A stretch of DNA of 64,000 bases from Tubiluchus corallicola (lineage: Eukaryota; Priapulida; Priapulimorpha; Priapulimorphida; Tubiluchidae). Location of the stretch: contig JAQGDQ010000140.1 of NCBI GenBank assembly GCA_030141605.1, forward strand, positions 261,001 through 325,000. The letters are read 5' to 3'. A program made the position numbers and the translations under genes. Below the pieces are notes generated by a model that saw nothing but the letters and a program-made list of their open reading frames with translations, ran no database searches and was not told the origin of the DNA. This document shows, piece after piece, positions 61,633 to 64,000 of this stretch; the first letter of the stretch is position 1, and the number at the start of each line of letters is the position of its first letter.

Positions 61633-61849
61633 CATTTTTTTTTAGCATTTATATTGCGTGAAAACCAAAAAAATGTGTCCCTTCATTAATCAGTAAAGCT
61701 GATAATCTTTCAGTTACTACCATTGCCGTAAGTGTGTGGACTTGTTTTACTCAATTTTTCCTTTCTTGACACTAACTACTTCGTCCTAGTGCAACTAAGT
61801 ACTTGTGTTCTAACTAATCGGGATTTCGAGTGCTAAACTTTTTTGATAT

Positions 61850-62110
61850 CTTGCGAACTGTAACCCGGTATTCATTGGCAGGGCCTGCTTAACATGAATG
61901 GCTGTGGCGGGACTGGAATGTGACTCATTATTAAAGGCAGTCCTTTAAGATCAGAGATTGAACCAGAAGAGGTGCCTTATCTATGTTCAGATATGAATGC
62001 AACCATCCCTCAACTAGGTAAACAACCAGAATCAGTGTAGCAAAATGAAACAGCTAAAAGCTATTATTGAACATGGCAGTCACCCAGCCATTCACTGACC
62101 AGCTTCAGCG
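61850..62110 (-). repeat. SINE-like repeat, second copy
   Basis: Shares scattered blocks (attcattggcag, aggtaaacaaccagaatcag, cattcactgaccagc) with 45620-45870 in the same order, at clearly reduced identity. On minus, GGTTCAATCTCTGATC resembles a B box. Confidence 0.5.
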
Positions 62111-63509
62111 TTGCTTTGGTTGCTAAGTGCATCCCGTGACCATTTAGCTATATTTGCTCGCCTCAGCTTGAAGAAAAATGTAGATTGGTCTGCTACTATC
62201 AGCAGTATTATAATTTATATATAGACTTAGTGTTTTCTGTTGCATAACTTGCATAAGTGCAGCAGGCATGACTTCATGTGATTTATTTCCTTTATAGTTA
62301 GTTGCTTTTGAACGGCCGTTGCCGTCATTATGGTTAAAAACGTCATCCGGTTTAACTGCTTGTGAAACTATCAAACTCTTAGCTTATAACGCTTTCAGTT
62401 TTTAGCGATTAAAATTCGTCATTTGGCGAAACTGTTAGGGTCTGGCTCATAGGATTAATGTTGCTTTTTATGACTTTCAAGTTTTGCCGTATAAAATTGC
62501 GATAAAATGCGAACCACGCAGCCATTCTGCAGGTTAGGCGTATCAGGCGTAGCCGTAACGCGCCGATATAAGTGTGGGTTAAATATACCGGTGTTGGCGG
62601 CAAATTAATAACACTGCCAGCGCGTGTTTACTTACAAGAGCTAAAGATGACATTACATTCTGTAGAGATTATACTTGACTTATCTTGGTGCAAGATATGC
62701 AATTATAACAGGAGATAAATAAATGTACATGTAATGTAGTCCTGGGGACATGTTTTGAGGAACTAAGTGTTAATGGGGGGTGTGTGGTGGGGTGTTATGA
62801 TTGTAACATTACAGCTGAAAGTTGTACATCCTGAAACCAATAAATTTATTTTTTTAATATAACGGCGAGTTTATTTGTCCAAGTAAAACGTAATTTATAA
62901 ACCGTCTTCGGCTTTTTGAGTTTAATGCCTAAAAAGTTAATTGAACTACTTCGGTTTAATGTTAATTATCTCTTTTCTTGTTTACGAGTGAAGAACTTAA
63001 TTACTTGCGTCGTCATAAAACTTTAATTAATAATTAAAATGATTTCGAAGTGCATTCGCTAGCCTGTATGTGAATGAAAGTTTTCGATTAATTGAAAATT
63101 CTTGAAAAGCCGAGTGATTAAATTAATTTTGTTTTTACTGAAACACACAAATCGTTGCATGTTAGCGTGTTATTGAATTGTGAGCGTGCCTTTAGATTTT
63201 TCATTCTTTCCTGTGATGTGAGTCATGTGACCATTCAATGTTACAGAAGGTTACTTTTAATGAAGTAGGGATTTAATTATTGCTGCTAAAAATAAGTTAA
63301 ATAAGTATTTGTGAAGGTGAGGTGAATGAAACCTTTACTGGCGTTTAAGGTCTATTTTAATTTTAGATTGTAATTGTGTGTCCCTAAAATATGGTTTTGA
63401 ATCACTTTTTTTATAAACATCTAGTATCGCTTAAAGTTTATATTTTAATGATGGTGGATTAGTAGTCTCAGCGTAAAATGTGCGAATTCTGGAATTAAAC
63501 CCAATGGCA

Positions 63510-63575
63510 AAAACACGATTTATTTACCTTCGCCCATTTAACAGACATCATCAGCACTAACGGCTATTTAGCGAC
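63510..63575 (-). repeat. Hammerhead-like motif in repeat remnant
   Basis: On minus, CTGATGA (63554-63548) is followed by TGTCTGTTAAATGGGCGAAG. A short stem (GTCT/GGGC with G-U pairs) would place GAAG where a hammerhead has GAAA. It resembles the motif at 1470-1515 and similar sequences found in animal retroelements. Confidence 0.4.
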
Positions 63576-64000
63576 TAAGTCAAGTTGTAATAAGAAATGA
63601 TTTGCTTTGATTTCTGACAATTTTTCATTAAAGTTTTTCATGAATTTATGTAAATAGCTTGCGGTTTAGGTGAAAAATGAATTTGGATACGCTTTAAAGC
63701 TTATCATAATGAAGCTTGCGAATTTTTGCTTAGTAAACTTCGTTCACTTCACTCTCATAATTTTATTTACAGGACCTGGTAACCGCCACGCATTCGTTTT
63801 TGTGCCATTGTGGAAACTGAACCTTTGTATGTTTTTTGTTTATTGTTTTCAGTTTTTACCACACACGCAGAACATGCATTCTTGCTAGGCCTCTTCGTAA
63901 CCTGGCAATCTCACGATCACAATTTCAAACTTTTTGATCTCATCGTCACATCCGTTTACTAAATCAATAACTTCCCTTTTTAATTAAACAATTTATTGGC

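Larger units (their letters stand above)
57513..64000 (+). other. First intron of the LRIG-like gene
   Basis: At least 6.5 kb without a convincing second exon. It contains microsatellites, a short RT-like fragment, a SINE copy and a hammerhead-like motif, listed separately. Open frames at 62144, 62409 and 63670 show no domain. An LRR exon of the form 'L.L..N.L' was not seen. Confidence 0.6.

Noticed and set aside
63670-63888. Second exon of the LRIG-like gene
   Set aside because: There is an acceptor-like tttatttacag at about 63772, but the following sequence lacks an LRR pattern and does not continue the leucine codon into 'DLS'-type residues.

Overview
The window is nuclear DNA of an animal, most likely an AT-rich marine invertebrate. 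The evidence is spliced genes with GT-AG introns, several animal-type LINE families, tRNA-like SINEs, large satellite arrays, and exons of animal gene families (serine racemase/dehydratase-like, FGD-type Rho exchange factor, LRIG-like). No operons, CRISPR arrays or other prokaryotic features are visible. A species cannot be named from the sequence.

Left part (1-17.4 kb): the 3' half of a plus-strand gene for a fold-type II PLP enzyme (serine racemase / serine-threonine dehydratase family). Its last four exons (1812-1945, 4664-4809, 10384-10476, 11844-12091) join with matching phases and end at a TAA. The introns carry an A/C-rich satellite (2.15-3.17 kb), a GC-rich insert (3.6-4.08 kb), a 36-copy 42-bp minisatellite (7.54-9.05 kb) and a short telomere-like stretch (11.4 kb). 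Downstream lies a six-copy satellite of about 770 bp (12.98-17.39 kb).

Middle (19-35 kb): a retroelement block. It holds a LINE remnant on the minus strand near 19.3 kb, three tandem units of about 3.3 kb that each carry the same 5'-truncated reverse-transcriptase segment (20.1-29.4 kb), a decayed CR1/L2-like LINE on minus (33.3-29.9 kb), and a second LINE type on plus (34.1-35.1 kb).

33.6-48 kb: no gene I can name. A diverged low-copy module recurs about eight times in one orientation. It often carries a CRE-like TGACGTCA palindrome and often lies next to short minus-strand open segments bounded by good splice sites, one of which encodes seven 15-residue repeats. This is the most puzzling part of the window: either a fast-evolving multi-exon gene or a decayed array.

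Right part (49-64 kb): two plus-strand exons of the PH domain of an FGD-family Rho exchange factor. They are followed on the minus strand by a two-exon gene for a two-pass membrane protein of about 209 residues with a C-terminal PPxY motif, then a minus-strand ORF broken by one in-frame TGA. The last gene is plus: exon 1 of an LRIG-like leucine-rich repeat receptor (ATG 57334), with a CpG-rich promoter; the remaining 6.5 kb is its first intron.
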